DNA of 64,000 bases, taken from positions 248,001 through 312,000 of the forward strand of contig NZ_JAAOEN010000004.1 of NCBI RefSeq assembly GCF_011320225.1, in the 5' to 3' direction. Below the pieces are notes generated by a model that saw nothing but the letters and a program-made list of their open reading frames with translations, was not told the DNA's origin and did not search any database. Source of the stretch: Phytoactinopolyspora limicola (GTDB taxonomy: Bacteria > Actinomycetota > Actinomycetes > Jiangellales > Jiangellaceae). This document shows, one piece after another, positions 46,006-56,035 of this stretch. A program made the position numbers and the translations under genes. Positions within the stretch are counted from its first letter, which is position 1. Each line of letters opens with the position of its first letter.

Positions 46006-46011
46006 AGGCTA
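46006..46011 (-). promoter_or_regulatory. ftsK: -10 element of ftsK (leaderless)
   Basis: TAGCCT on the minus strand, 7 nt before the ATG at 45998. Confidence 0.5.
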
Positions 46012-46112
46012 CACGCGACACACTCGTATCTTCAGTCACACACGCCCCGGCGTGCCCGGTTTGCGTCACGTGCCCTCGGCGAACACGGCCTTTCCTGGGC
46101 ACTAGCTTGGCT

Positions 46113-46118
46113 TAAGGT
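46113..46118 (+). promoter_or_regulatory. -10 element of the 46126 hydrolase (leaderless)
   Basis: TAAGGT, 7 nt before the ATG. Confidence 0.5.
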
Positions 46119-46125
46119 CCGGCTC

Positions 46126-46983
46126 ATGGTGTTCATTCCCGTACACGGCACTCAACTCGCCTACGACGAGGCCGGTTCCGGCCCGGCCGTCATATTCGTC
46201 CACGCTGGTATCGCAGACCGACGGATGTGGGAGCAGCAGTTCACCGCACTCGCCGCCGGCCATCGCGTCGTCCGTTATGACTGGCGCGGCCACGGCGAGT
46301 CCGCGGACGCCACCGGCGCTGCCGCCCACCACGACGACCTCATCGGTCTGATGGATGCCCTCGACATCAACCGTGCGGCCCTGGTCGGATGCTCCTACGG
46401 GGGTGCGTACGCCGTCGACGCCGCCTTGTCCGCACCGCACCGCGTCACCTCCCTCACCCTCATCTGCTCGGGCCTGTCCGGGCACGTTTGGCCACCGGAA
46501 ATGCAGAAACTGGCCGAAGAACATGTCTACGGCGCGGTGCCCGCTGAACGGCTACGCCAGTATGCCGACGGAACCGCCGAGCACGTCGACCCCGATGACG
46601 TCGAAGCGATGGCGCGGGCACAAGCCAGCCTGATGGTGGCCGGGCCGGACCGGAGTCCGGACGCCCTCTCCCCCGAGGTGTGGGAACTGGCGGTCGACAT
46701 GTGCCGGGTTGTCTTCCGCCGCATGTGGAGCCGCGGCTCCGCGCTGGTCCCGCAGTGGACCGAACCACCAGCCGTAGGGCGCCTCGGCGACGTCGCGGCT
46801 GCGACACTCGTCGTTAACGGGCTGGCCGACATCCCACCGGTGCAGGAGGTGTCCGGGCTGTTGGCCAGCGGTATCCCCGGTGCGCGCCGAGTGGACCTAC
46901 CGGACACCGGCCACCTGCCACCCGTGGAGCGCCCCGCCGAAACGACCCGGCTGATCGCTGATCACCTTGCCCAGCAGGGTTGA
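46126..46983 (+). CDS. Alpha/beta hydrolase
   Basis: 285 residues. HG oxyanion loop FVHAGIADRRMW, DWRGHGES, nucleophile elbow GCSYGG (Ser), an acid in VVNGLADIPP and late His in DTGHLPPVERP make a full triad. Resembles haloperoxidase/peptidase-like esterases; substrate unknown. Stands alone between ftsK (divergent) and rnj (convergent). Confidence 0.87.
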   Translation: MVFIPVHGTQLAYDEAGSGPAVIFVHAGIADRRMWEQQFTALAAGHRVVRYDWRGHGESADATGAAAHHDDLIGLMDALDINRAALVGCSYGGAYAVDAALSAPHRVTSLTLICSGLSGHVWPPEMQKLAEEHVYGAVPAERLRQYADGTAEHVDPDDVEAMARAQASLMVAGPDRSPDALSPEVWELAVDMCRVVFRRMWSRGSALVPQWTEPPAVGRLGDVAAATLVVNGLADIPPVQEVSGLLASGIPGARRVDLPDTGHLPPVERPAETTRLIADHLAQQG

Positions 46984-47022
46984 CGCGGCCCAGTGACACG
47001 GACCCGGCCCCTGCGGCGATGC

Positions 47023-48711
47023 CTAGGATTCGACGACCACCGGAATGATCATGGGTCGGCGGCGCAACCTGCCGCCCACCCAGCGGCCGATGGTGCGACG
47101 CATGGTCTGCTGCAGCTGGTAGGTGTCGGCATTGCCACCTTCCGCAGCCTGCTCGACCGCCTTCACCAGCGCGGGCCGGATCTCGTCGAACACGCTGTCG
47201 TCCTCCGCGAACCCGCGTGAATGGATCTCGGGGCCACCGGTGACCTTGCCGGTGACGGAGTCGATCACGACGACCACCGAGATGAACCCCTCCTCGCCGA
47301 GGATCCGGCGGTCTTTCAACGACGCTTCGGCCAAGCCACCGACGTTGGAGCCGTCGACGTATACGTAGCCACAGGGAACCGCACCTACCACCCGGGCCCG
47401 GCCGTCGATCAGATCGACGACGACACCATCCTCGGCGATGGCCACCCGCTGCCGCGGCACCCCGGATTTGATGGCGATCTCGGCGTTGGCGTGCAGGTGT
47501 CGGGCCTCGCCGTGGATCGGCATCACGTTGCGCGGCTTGACGAGGTTGTACGTGTACAACAGCTCACCGGCAGCGGCGTGTCCGGAGGTGTGGACCATGG
47601 CGTTGCCCTTGTGCACAACCGTGGCGCCGGCGCGGGTCAACCCGTTGATCACCCGCGACACGGCGTTCTCGTTGCCGGGGATGAGCGAGGACGCGAGAAT
47701 CACGACGTCGCCGTCGGTCACCCGGATCGCCGGGTGGTCGCGGTTGGCGATGCGGGACAACGCCGCCATGGGTTCGCCCTGCGAACCGGTCGACATCAGC
47801 ACCAACTTGTCCGGCGGAACGTCGTCGATACTCTTCAGGTCGACCAGGGTCTTGTCCGGCACGGTGAGGTACCCGAGGTCGCGGGCGATTCCCATGTTGC
47901 GCACCATCGACCGGCCGACGAACGCGACCTTGCGGCCGTGTCGTACGGCGACGTCGAGCACCTGCTGGACGCGGTGGACGTGGCTCGCGAACGACGCGAC
48001 GATGACTCGGCCCGGCGCGGCGGCGAACGTGCTGTCGAGCACCGCGGCGATGTCGCGTTCGTGTGGTGTGAACCCGGGCACCTCGGCGTTGGTGGAGTCG
48101 ACCAGGAACAGGTCTACCCCGGCGTCGCCCAGCCGGGCGAAGCCATTGAGGTCGGTGAGCCGGCCGTCGAGCGGCAGCTGGTCCATCTTGAAATCGCCGG
48201 TGTGCAACACGACGCCGGCCTCGGTGTGGATGGCCATCGCCAGACCGTCCGGAATCGAGTGGTTGACCGCGAGGAACTCGACGTCGAACGGGCCGAATCG
48301 TTCCCGCTGCCCCTCCTTGACCTCCAGCTGGTAGGCGTCGATCCGGTGCTCTTTGAGCTTGGCCTCGATCAGCGCCAGGGTCAGCCGGGACCCGACCACC
48401 GGGATGTCGGCCTTCTCCCGCAGCAGGAACGGCACCGCGCCGATGTGGTCTTCGTGGCCGTGGGTCAACAGGATGGCCTCGACGTCGTCGAGCCGGTCCC
48501 GGATGTACTCGAAGTCCGGCAGGATGAGGTCGACACCCGGCTGGTGGTCTTCGGGAAACAACACACCACAGTCGACGATCAACAGCCGACCGGCATGCTC
48601 GAAGACCATCATGTTCCGGCCGACCTCGCCGAGACCGCCGAGTGGCACCAGCCGCAGCGCCCCCGGGGCGAGTGGTGGCGGTTCGGGCAGCTCGGGATGC
48701 GGGTGGCTCAC
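47023..48711 (-). CDS. rnj: Ribonuclease J
   Basis: 562 residues. Metallo-beta-lactamase and beta-CASP nuclease with 5'-3' exo- and endonuclease activity in RNA maturation. LLTHGHEDHIGAVPFLL carries the HxHxDH zinc motif; ALSRIANRDH and HTSGHAAAGELL belong to the beta-CASP part; the last 60 residues are the C-terminal domain. Overlaps the dapA stop by 4 bp, the usual dapA-rnj actinobacterial pair. Confidence 0.95.
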   Translation of the reverse strand: MSHPHPELPEPPPLAPGALRLVPLGGLGEVGRNMMVFEHAGRLLIVDCGVLFPEDHQPGVDLILPDFEYIRDRLDDVEAILLTHGHEDHIGAVPFLLREKADIPVVGSRLTLALIEAKLKEHRIDAYQLEVKEGQRERFGPFDVEFLAVNHSIPDGLAMAIHTEAGVVLHTGDFKMDQLPLDGRLTDLNGFARLGDAGVDLFLVDSTNAEVPGFTPHERDIAAVLDSTFAAAPGRVIVASFASHVHRVQQVLDVAVRHGRKVAFVGRSMVRNMGIARDLGYLTVPDKTLVDLKSIDDVPPDKLVLMSTGSQGEPMAALSRIANRDHPAIRVTDGDVVILASSLIPGNENAVSRVINGLTRAGATVVHKGNAMVHTSGHAAAGELLYTYNLVKPRNVMPIHGEARHLHANAEIAIKSGVPRQRVAIAEDGVVVDLIDGRARVVGAVPCGYVYVDGSNVGGLAEASLKDRRILGEEGFISVVVVIDSVTGKVTGGPEIHSRGFAEDDSVFDEIRPALVKAVEQAAEGGNADTYQLQQTMRRTIGRWVGGRLRRRPMIIPVVVES

Positions 48712-49640
48712 AGGAGGCCCGCCTCGGCGAGGTCCGCGCGCAACTGCGCGACCTGCTCGTCGGTGGCGGGCGGAAGGGGCGAGCGGGTCTGCCGACTGGG
48801 GATGATCCCCAGGGCTTGAGCAGCGGCCTTGGCCATGATAGCTCCTTGTGTTCGGGTCATGATCGCGCGCACTGCCGGGATCAGCTGCCGGTGCAGGCGC
48901 AGGGCTCGAACCAGGTCGCCGGAGTCGACGGCGCGGGTCATCTGCGCGTATTCGCGGGCCGCGACGTGCGCTACGACGCTCACGACACCCACCGCGCCGT
49001 GGGTCAGCAGCGCCAGGTTGAGTGCGTCGTCACCGCTGTAATAGGCCAATCCGGTCCGGGCCATCACCTCGGAGGAGGCGAAGACGTCGCCCTTGGCGTC
49101 CTTGACCGCGACGATCCGCTCATGTTCGCCCAGCTGGTACAGGGTTTCGCTCCGAATGGCGACCCCGGAGCGGGCGGGAATGTCATACAGCATGACCGGA
49201 AGGTTGGTGGCGTCGGCCGCGGTACGGAAGTGGTGGACCAGCCCTTCCTGCGGCGGCTTGTTGTAGTACGGCGTGACGACCAGCAGGCCGTGCGCGCCGG
49301 CCTTCTCGGCCGACCGGGCCAGCTCGACGGTGTGGTGGGTGTCGTAGGTGCCCACCCCCGCGACTACCTTGGCCCGGCCTTTCACCGAGTCGACGACGGC
49401 ACGGAGCAGCGCGTCCTTCTCCGCGTCGGACGTGGTGGGGCTCTCGCCGGTGGTGCCACTGATCACGAGACCGTCGCAACCACGCTCGACCAGGTGCTCG
49501 GCTAGCGCCGCCGCCCCGTCGAGGTCGAGGCTGCCGTCGTCATGAAAGGGGGTGACCATCGCCGTCAGGACCCGTCCGAACGGCGCCGACGCGGGCGTGC
49601 CGGTGGTCGCCGCGGCGAGGGTGAAGAGCTCGTCGGCCAT
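48708..49640 (-). CDS. dapA: 4-hydroxy-tetrahydrodipicolinate synthase
   Basis: 310 residues. First step of the lysine/diaminopimelate branch, condensing pyruvate and aspartate semialdehyde. [47 protein letters not shown] and the Schiff-base lysine in [13 protein letters not shown] at 49638-49640 is 7 nt after TACCCT. First gene of dapA-rnj; dapB is at 61632. Confidence 0.95.
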   Translation of the reverse strand: MADELFTLAAATTGTPASAPFGRVLTAMVTPFHDDGSLDLDGAAALAEHLVERGCDGLVISGTTGESPTTSDAEKDALLRAVVDSVKGRAKVVAGVGTYDTHHTVELARSAEKAGAHGLLVVTPYYNKPPQEGLVHHFRTAADATNLPVMLYDIPARSGVAIRSETLYQLGEHERIVAVKDAKGDVFASSEVMARTGLAYYSGDDALNLALLTHGAVGVVSVVAHVAAREYAQMTRAVDSGDLVRALRLHRQLIPAVRAIMTRTQGAIMAKAAAQALGIIPSRQTRSPLPPATDEQVAQLRADLAEAGLL

Positions 49641-49647
49641 GCACCGA

Positions 49648-49653
49648 AGGGTA
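49648..49653 (-). promoter_or_regulatory. dapA: -10 element of dapA (leaderless)
   Basis: TACCCT on the minus strand, 7 nt before the ATG. Confidence 0.5.
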
Positions 49654-49711
49654 CCGCGTCCCTGGTACCCCGCGAGCGGCGCGTCCCTCAGCCCGGCGTG
49701 CCGCGCGGTGT

Positions 49712-49717
49712 TAGATT
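49712..49717 (+). promoter_or_regulatory. thyA: -10 element of thyA (leaderless)
   Basis: TAGATT, 7 nt before the GTG at 49725. Confidence 0.5.
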
Positions 49718-49724
49718 GCCAGGC

Positions 49725-50519
49725 GTGCGGCAGTATCTCGACCTCCTTCGGCACGTGCTGGACCACGGCACGCGCAAAGCCGATCGCACGGGCACCGGCA
49801 CACTCAGTGTTTTCGGGCACCAGATGCGGTTCGACCTCGACGCTGGATTCCCAGCGGTCACGACGAAGAAGTTGCACATGAAGTCCGTGGTCCTCGAGCT
49901 GTTGTGGTTCCTCCGTGGTTCGACGAACGCTCACTGGCTGCGGGAACGTGGTGTCACCATCTGGGACGAGTGGGCCGGCGCCGACGGCGAGCTCGGGCCG
50001 GTGTACGGCTTCCAGTGGCGGTCATGGCCCGCACCCAATGGCCGGTCCGTCGACCAGATCGCCCAGGTCATCGACTCCATCCGCACCAACCCGGACTCTC
50101 GGCGGCACGTCGTCAGCGCGTGGAACGCCGCCGACATCGACGAGATGGCGCTGCCGCCGTGCCACACGCTGTTCCAGTTCTACGTCGCCGACGGCAGGTT
50201 GTCCTGCCAGCTGTACCAACGTTCGGGCGATGTCTTCCTCGGCGTTCCGTTCAATATCGCGTCGTATGCGCTGCTCACCCACATGGTGGCGCAGGTGTGC
50301 GGGTTGCGCCCGGGAGAGTTCGTGCACACGCTCGGTGATGCTCACCTGTACCTGAACCACGTCGAGCAGGCCCGCCTGCAGCTGAGCAGAGAGCCGCGGC
50401 CGCTGCCCACACTCCAGCTCAACCCGGAACGTCGCAGTATCGACGAGTTCGAGTATGACGACGTGCATCTCCTCGACTACCACCCGCACCCACCTATCAA
50501 AGCGCCGATCGCGGTATGA
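49725..50519 (+). CDS. thyA: Thymidylate synthase
   Basis: 264 residues, exactly the E. coli ThyA length. Methylates dUMP to dTMP with methylene-tetrahydrofolate. [27 protein letters not shown], catalytic Cys in [27 protein letters not shown] and [10 protein letters not shown] are all present; the C terminus ends [11 protein letters not shown] start fixed by the -10 box and by protein length. folA overlaps its stop by 4 bp (ATGA). Confidence 0.97.
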   Translation: MRQYLDLLRHVLDHGTRKADRTGTGTLSVFGHQMRFDLDAGFPAVTTKKLHMKSVVLELLWFLRGSTNAHWLRERGVTIWDEWAGADGELGPVYGFQWRSWPAPNGRSVDQIAQVIDSIRTNPDSRRHVVSAWNAADIDEMALPPCHTLFQFYVADGRLSCQLYQRSGDVFLGVPFNIASYALLTHMVAQVCGLRPGEFVHTLGDAHLYLNHVEQARLQLSREPRPLPTLQLNPERRSIDEFEYDDVHLLDYHPHPPIKAPIAV

Positions 50520-51025
50520 CAACGGAGCACCCCGGGGCCACGGTGACGCTGATCGCGGCCGTCGCACGGAACGGCGTGATCGGCAGCGGCGGTGACATCC
50601 CCTGGCGCATACCGGAAGACTGGCGCCGGTTCAAACAGTTGACCATGGGGCACGTGCTGGTGATGGGCCGGCGGACGTATGACTCCATCGGCCGTCCGCT
50701 CCCCGGCCGCACCACGGTCGTGGTCACGCGGCAACCGGGATGGGTGGCCGACGGCATTCACGTGACGACGTCGGTGGCCGACGCGATGGAGTTGGCCGCC
50801 TCGATCGACGACACCGTGTACGTGCTCGGCGGGTCGCAGATTTATACGCAGACGTTGGGTCTGGCCGACCGGCTGGAGCTGACGGAGGTCCATGCCGAGC
50901 CGGCCGGCGACACGTTCTTCCCCGACGTCGATTGGTCGGAATGGGACGAGGTGTCGCGGGAGCCGCATGACGGATTCGACTTCGTCACCTACACCCGCAG
51001 CGCGCGGCGGCCAGTTCGTGCATGA
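50516..51025 (+). CDS. folA: Dihydrofolate reductase
   Basis: 169 residues. Regenerates tetrahydrofolate oxidised by Thy[21 protein letters not shown], catalytic Asp in [24 protein letters not shown] and [14 protein letters not shown] are typical. Coupled to thyA. Its last 41 bp overlap the convergent PrsW gene. Confidence 0.96.
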   Translation: MTTEHPGATVTLIAAVARNGVIGSGGDIPWRIPEDWRRFKQLTMGHVLVMGRRTYDSIGRPLPGRTTVVVTRQPGWVADGIHVTTSVADAMELAASIDDTVYVLGGSQIYTQTLGLADRLELTEVHAEPAGDTFFPDVDWSEWDEVSREPHDGFDFVTYTRSARRPVRA

Positions 51026-52097
51026 CCTCGGCATGCCAGCGTGGCGCGTCATGCCCGACCATCCCGCGCGAAATCCGGTCCGACAAGAAGGCAAGCTCGG
51101 TGACGACGGTCTGATAGGCCGCTACCGCGCGCACCGCGGAACGCCCGCCACGCGCCCCCGCGGCCAGCCGCCAGCGGCGCCGAGCCCGCATCGAACTCAA
51201 CCACGCCACCTCGTCCGCGCCGATCCAGCCGGCCGCCGCGAACCGGGGCAGTTGCTCAGCGACGATGCGCCGTTCCCGACGCCGCTTCCACAACGCCAAC
51301 ACCACCATGCCGACGAACAGCGGCACCATCACCAAGAAGTAGATCGAGAAGAACGCACTGCCGTCATCCCACACGGCGGCCCCGTTCCACAACGCGTGCA
51401 GCGCCACCGCCACGACATAACCGGCCGCCGGTAGCAACACCGCGTTCCAGAAGCCACGCCGCCGCGCGGCCAGGCCGACCGCGACGCCGATGAAGACGGT
51501 GAACAGCGGATGCGCGAATGGCGTGACCACACCACGCAGCACAAAGGTCAGCCACGCGTCGGTGTAGACGGAGTCGAAGGCGCGGCCCAAGTACAAGATG
51601 TTCTCGACGAACGCGAAACCAGCCGCGACCATCCCGGCATACACAACACCGTCGACGATGCCGTCGAGCTGACGACGGTTGAACCACAACATGCCGACCA
51701 GGAACGCCCCTTTGAGGGCCTCCTCCACGACCGGGGCCGAGATCACCGCGGACGCCGCTGGACCGTAGGTGACACCCACCGCCGAGTTGATCAGCAGCGC
51801 ACCCAGGGTGGCTACTCCGGCGCCCCACATGAAGGCGAACAGCAGGTTACGGCCGGGCTCCGGCTCCCATCGGTCCAACCATAGGAAAGTCCCGATGAGC
51901 AGCATCACCGGCAGCAACGCGAGCACGGCAGCGGTGACCACCGCGTCTCTGGACACCTCGGTAGCAGCAATGCCGATCACCGCCACCGCACAGACGGCCG
52001 CCACCACCATGCCGAGAATGGGCCAGAACACCCATCGGCGTTGCTGGACCACGAACGGCTCGTGGTGTCGCTGAACGGTTCCCCCCGTGATAACCAC
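50985..52097 (-). CDS. prsW: PrsW-family intramembrane metalloprotease
   Basis: 370 residues, about eight helices. Metal and catalytic motifs APVVEEALKG (EExxK), GFAFVEN (FxxxEN) and two His (TPFAHPLFT, VALHALWN) fit PrsW, which in Bacillus cleaves an anti-sigma factor; substrate here is unknown. A C-terminal cytoplasmic tail of about 100 residues is Arg/Ala-rich. GTG at 52095-52097 lies 7 nt after TACGCT. The 5' quarter overlaps the 3' extension of the ArsR-type gene in another frame. Confidence 0.88.
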   Translation of the reverse strand: MVITGGTVQRHHEPFVVQQRRWVFWPILGMVVAAVCAVAVIGIAATEVSRDAVVTAAVLALLPVMLLIGTFLWLDRWEPEPGRNLLFAFMWGAGVATLGALLINSAVGVTYGPAASAVISAPVVEEALKGAFLVGMLWFNRRQLDGIVDGVVYAGMVAAGFAFVENILYLGRAFDSVYTDAWLTFVLRGVVTPFAHPLFTVFIGVAVGLAARRRGFWNAVLLPAAGYVVAVALHALWNGAAVWDDGSAFFSIYFLVMVPLFVGMVVLALWKRRRERRIVAEQLPRFAAAGWIGADEVAWLSSMRARRRWRLAAGARGGRSAVRAVAAYQTVVTELAFLSDRISRGMVGHDAPRWHAEVMHELAAARCGCR

Positions 52098-53355
52098 GCC
52101 GCAGAGCGTACACGGGGGGTGACGGAGGACTCCATATCCGCGGCGGCAGCCGGCGACGGCGGCCAACAAGGCACGCCGACACCCGGTGCACGTCGTCATC
52201 GTCGTCCCTGCCGTTGTGGCCACCGCGGCTGGTGCCGCCGGTCTGGCTGTCCCGGCCGTCGTGCACGTCGCGGCGGTGATGGTCCGCACCGCTGTCTCGT
52301 CCATCCCGGCCGGACAGCAACGACGACGCCATCGGCGTGCGCTGATAGAGCACGCTCCGGCCACGCCGGTGCCCTTCGACCAACCGGGCGGACTTGAGGA
52401 TCCGCAAATGCTGGCTGACCGCTGCCGGGCTCACGTCGAGTTGGGCCGCGAGATCGGTGGTCGTGGCGGGGAGCACCAAGGTCGTCAGCAGCGCGGCCCG
52501 GGTCCGCCCGAGCAGCGCGTCCAGGCTCTGGGCGTGGTCGGTGTCGGGTAACGCGTAGAGCCCACCGACGCCACGGGGCGGGTAGCTCACGGTGATCCGG
52601 CCGGCGTCGTCACAGCCGGCGTTCAGGCCCGGCCAGGCGAAGAAGCACGGTATCAGCAGGATCCCACCGCCGCGCGCCTCCAACTTCCCGGTGACGCTGC
52701 CGGGTCTGCTGATCCGCAGCCGGTCCCGGAGCAGGCGGACATCGGGGTGCAGATCATCGAGCAACCGGGCGAGACCCCCCGTCGCGAACTGCTCCATGCG
52801 ATACGACACGTCGGCCGCACACAACGCCCGTAGCCGCGCCCAGATCGCCTCGATGGCGTAGTCCCAGTAGGTGGCCATCTGCTCGACGAGTTCCCCGGTG
52901 AAGCCGACTGGGTCGGCATGGACGCGCCGCCATGGACGGGGGATCGATCCGGCCGGGAAAGACTGCTCGATCTGCTCGCGAATCAACCCACAGGGGGTGG
53001 TGGCCAGGGCGGACAATTCGTCGTCGATCGTTGGCCACGGGCGGCAGGGAAACGGGGTCAGGAAGCTGATCTTGGCGGTCCGCCAGCTCCAGGCCGGGTC
53101 GGTGACCACGGTGGTCAGGAGCGGCCACCGCTCCAGGCATTGCCGCGGGTCGACGCTGCGCAGCCATGGCACGAAGGGATGCCGGCGGCGGGCTTCGTGC
53201 AGGACACGCACGCTGGCTACCAGTTCCCGCACTGGCGAGTGCGCGAACCGGATTCGGGCCATGTCCGTCAAGCTCAGCACCACGTCGTGGACGTGCTTGC
53301 GGCTCGTGACCCGGCTGCCATGACCCTGGTACGGAGGGAGGTCGGAGAACGGCAT
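51847..53355 (-). CDS. ArsR-type (DUF5937-like) regulator with run-on C terminus
   Basis: 502 residues as open frame, but only the first about 345 look real. N-terminal regulatory domain (RIRFAHSPVRELVASVRVLH, ISFLTPFPCRPWPTIDDEL) and a C-terminal winged HTH (TDLAAQLDVSPAAVSQHLRILKSARLVE region) match ArsR/DUF5937 proteins of about 330-350 residues. After LYQRTPMASSLL near 52315 the frame runs another 155 codons, Arg/Gly/His-rich, 251 bp into prsW. Either a stop codon was lost or there is a frameshift near 52300. ATG at 53353-53355 follows AAAGGA. Confidence 0.75.
   Translation of the reverse strand: MPFSDLPPYQGHGSRVTSRKHVHDVVLSLTDMARIRFAHSPVRELVASVRVLHEARRRHPFVPWLRSVDPRQCLERWPLLTTVVTDPAWSWRTAKISFLTPFPCRPWPTIDDELSALATTPCGLIREQIEQSFPAGSIPRPWRRVHADPVGFTGELVEQMATYWDYAIEAIWARLRALCAADVSYRMEQFATGGLARLLDDLHPDVRLLRDRLRISRPGSVTGKLEARGGGILLIPCFFAWPGLNAGCDDAGRITVSYPPRGVGGLYALPDTDHAQSLDALLGRTRAALLTTLVLPATTTDLAAQLDVSPAAVSQHLRILKSARLVEGHRRGRSVLYQRTPMASSLLSGRDGRDSGADHHRRDVHDGRDSQTGGTSRGGHNGRDDDDDVHRVSACLVGRRRRLPPRIWSPPSPPVYALRRGYHGGNRSATPRAVRGPATPMGVLAHSRHGGGGRLCGGGDRHCCYRGVQRRGGHRCRARVAAGDAAHRDFPMVGPMGAGARP
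52105..52110 (-). promoter_or_regulatory. prsW: -10 element of prsW (leaderless)
   Basis: TACGCT on the minus strand, 7 nt before the GTG at 52097; located inside the run-on tail of the ArsR-type gene. Confidence 0.5.
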
Positions 53356-53743
53356 GGTGCCCGTCCTTTCTGACAAGTTGTGCCATCGCCACACTTCCGG
53401 GCCTGCTGGCCGCCCGCGGTCCGGACTATGCCCGTCTCGCCCGCGGTTGAGCGGCTCGGCCCTGGTGACGACCTTGATTCGAGCGAGGCTCCGAGATCCG
53501 CGCCGTTATGTCGCACAACCGTACTACAACAGGCAGGTTCGTCGATCCATGGCCGCCGCCGCGCACGCGAACAGCCGTCCACCGTGGGCGACCCGAGAAT
53601 TTAGGCCCGCCTTAAACGTTGGTCCCGACTTCCACCTCCCCCCACGATGTCGACCGGCAGCCACCGGCGAACACCCGCGGGCTCAAGCGGGCCCTCGCCC
53701 GCCGGCGGCTTGAGTGATCACCAAGAGAAGTCAGGAGAAACAG
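53356..53743. other. Divergent 388-bp region between the ArsR-type gene and the GH99-like gene
   Basis: No supported gene. It must hold promoters in both directions. An imperfect dyad TTTAGGCccGCCTTAAA at about 53600-53616 could be an ArsR-type operator. No strong -35/-10 pair was identified. Confidence 0.45.
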
Positions 53744-56035
53744 TTGACTGTGGATCAACGTGGTCGGCGCCTTCGGGTGTCGCGCCTCGCGGCCGGGATC
53801 GCCGCGACGGCGCTGGTCGGCCACACACTACTTGCCGGCGTCGCAACCGCTGACGAATCGATCGAGATGGAGGTAGGCCCCACCGCGGCCGAGCAACGCT
53901 TCGCGCAGGAGCCCCGGCCGCTGATCGAACTGACCGCCAGCAGCGGCGAAGGCCGCCTATACACCGCCGACATCGTCGAAGCACGGCGTGCCGTCGCTGA
54001 GTTCGGCATGACCGAAACCCCCGGCGTGCTGGGCTACCTGCCGCGCGCCGAAGCCGACGGCACGATCCCCGTGCACCGGCTCAAACCCCGTAGCGACGCC
54101 ACCGCATGGCTATTGAGCGTCAACGACGACGAGCGCACCCGGCTGGTCGACAAGGGGTGGGTCGACGAAGGTGTGGGCGCCTACGTGTGGACCGAAGACA
54201 CCGCCACCGACGACATGATCGCGCTGGCCCGATTCAGGATGCCCGACCGCGAAGATTGGCGGATCGCTCCAGCCTCCCGCACGGACGAGTTTCTCGATGC
54301 CGGCTACGAGCTGGACGGCACCCTGGGCTACGTCTACGACGACTGGATCAAAGCGGGCGCCATCTACTTCCCGATGTGGCACGAGGGAGGACACCACAAG
54401 GAGTCGCTGTGTGAAGCCGAGTACGGCCGCCGCGACTATTGGTGTGGCGTCCGCGACTTCTTCGACGGCCACCCGAACGGCGCCGACAACTGGCCCGACA
54501 CCGATTTCGGCCACCTCAAGCCGTCGATCGGCTATTACGACGACTCCGACCCGCGGACCTGGGAAAAACACATCACCCAGGCCACCTCGGCTGGCCTCAG
54601 CTTCTTCAGCGCCTATTGGTACTGGAACGGCGAGACCCAGCAGGAGTACTCCAGCGACGTCGGCCTGGCCGCGTTCCTCCAGGCAGGCAACGTACACGAC
54701 ATCGACTTCACGGTAGCGGTGTGTGCACACCCCTGGGGGCCGCTCACGATCCCGGCCGACCAGTTCCCGGTGGTCGCCGAGACACTCGTGACGAAGTATC
54801 TGGCCCAGCCCAACACGTTGCGGGCCAACGACGGCCGCAAGATCCTGAGCCTGTGCGACACACGTGGACTGGGTAGCAACACCGACGCGGACATCGCGGC
54901 GTTCATCGAGGAGGTGCGGACGCAGGCACGGGACTCGCTGGGTGAAGAGATCTACGTCACCATCAGCCATGGGGCCACGGACGCGAACCGGGCGCCCGGA
55001 CTCGGCGCCGACGGTGCGTACTGCAGCACCGACGGCCCGGCGATCGAGGACCCCGACCAGTCCTACGCCAAGTACGTGGCGAATCAGCGGGGCCTCTTCG
55101 GCGCCGTCTCGTCCGACCTCGACCTCATGCGCTGCGGGATGTCCAACTTCGACGAGCGCACCAGGTACGGCGTCGAGATCAGCCATGACAACAAGGACGA
55201 GGTGCGTTACTTCACCGACTACGCCAAAGACGACTTCCGCGGCGTGGTGCGCAACATCCGCGAGGACATGGCGGAGTCCACTCGTCCGAAGAACATGGAC
55301 AACTACGCCCTGTTCTTCGCCTGGAACGAGTGGGACGAGGGCGGGAACATCGAGCCCAACGTCCGAGACGGCTGCTTCTACCTGGACGCCATCCGCGACG
55401 GGCTCGGCCTGAAGACGGGTTCCGGATGCGTCGAGACACCTGGGTCGTCTCTTACCGCGGACGACCAGCACGTCGAGACGCGGTCCGGCGAGCCGGTAGA
55501 GATCACGCTGACGGGCTCCGGCTTCGACGACGAGACCGTCACCTGGACGGTTGAGGCGGGGCCCGAGCACGGTGAGCTCACCGGCGAGGCACCGGAGTTG
55601 GTCTACACGCCGGCAGCCGAGTTCACCGGTGATGACCACTTCGCCTTCACCGTCGGCACCGACGGCGGTACGTCGGCTCCCGCCACCGTGACGATCACCG
55701 TCCACTCGTCCGGCGACCCCGAACCGCCAGAGGAGCCGGGTGACGAAGATGGCGACTCCGGCACCGAAAGCGGTGGCGAATCCGGCACCGATGGCGGCAA
55801 CGACGACGGGAGCGAGTCGGCCGCCGAGGACGGTACCGCAGCCGGCGGCGACGACGGTGCGGAGAACGGCGACGCCGACGGAACGGAATCCGGCACCGAT
55901 GAGGGCACCGAGAACGGCGACGACGAGTTGCCCAACACCGGCGCCGGCATCGTGGTCCTGGCCGGGGCCGCAGCACTCGCATTGATTGCCGCGGGCGCCG
56001 CCGGACTCCGGATCCGCGCCACGTCAGCACACTAG
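53744..56035 (+). CDS. Secreted, LPXTG-anchored GH99-like (WbsX-type) protein
   Basis: 763 residues. Signal peptide (about 1-37), unknown acidic region (40-195), a GH99/WbsX-like barrel (about 205-560) with YDDWIKAGAIYFPMWHEGGH, SFFSAYWYWNG and FFAWNEWDEGGNIEPN, a cadherin-like Ig repeat (about 580-660: VYTPAAEFTGDDHFAFTV), an acidic Asp/Glu/Gly/Ser linker (660-725) and LPNTG sorting signal with helix and basic tail. Such barrels handle mannan or similar glycans. TTG at 53744-53746 is chosen because AGGAG is 7 nt upstream; an upstream GTG has no site. Followed by a hairpin terminator. Confidence 0.85.
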   Translation: MTVDQRGRRLRVSRLAAGIAATALVGHTLLAGVATADESIEMEVGPTAAEQRFAQEPRPLIELTASSGEGRLYTADIVEARRAVAEFGMTETPGVLGYLPRAEADGTIPVHRLKPRSDATAWLLSVNDDERTRLVDKGWVDEGVGAYVWTEDTATDDMIALARFRMPDREDWRIAPASRTDEFLDAGYELDGTLGYVYDDWIKAGAIYFPMWHEGGHHKESLCEAEYGRRDYWCGVRDFFDGHPNGADNWPDTDFGHLKPSIGYYDDSDPRTWEKHITQATSAGLSFFSAYWYWNGETQQEYSSDVGLAAFLQAGNVHDIDFTVAVCAHPWGPLTIPADQFPVVAETLVTKYLAQPNTLRANDGRKILSLCDTRGLGSNTDADIAAFIEEVRTQARDSLGEEIYVTISHGATDANRAPGLGADGAYCSTDGPAIEDPDQSYAKYVANQRGLFGAVSSDLDLMRCGMSNFDERTRYGVEISHDNKDEVRYFTDYAKDDFRGVVRNIREDMAESTRPKNMDNYALFFAWNEWDEGGNIEPNVRDGCFYLDAIRDGLGLKTGSGCVETPGSSLTADDQHVETRSGEPVEITLTGSGFDDETVTWTVEAGPEHGELTGEAPELVYTPAAEFTGDDHFAFTVGTDGGTSAPATVTITVHSSGDPEPPEEPGDEDGDSGTESGGESGTDGGNDDGSESAAEDGTAAGGDDGAENGDADGTESGTDEGTENGDDELPNTGAGIVVLAGAAALALIAAGAAGLRIRATSAH

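Noticed and set aside
47221-48819. Long plus-strand frame opposite rnj
   Set aside because: Antisense to a well-recognised RNase J with no ribosome site or family.
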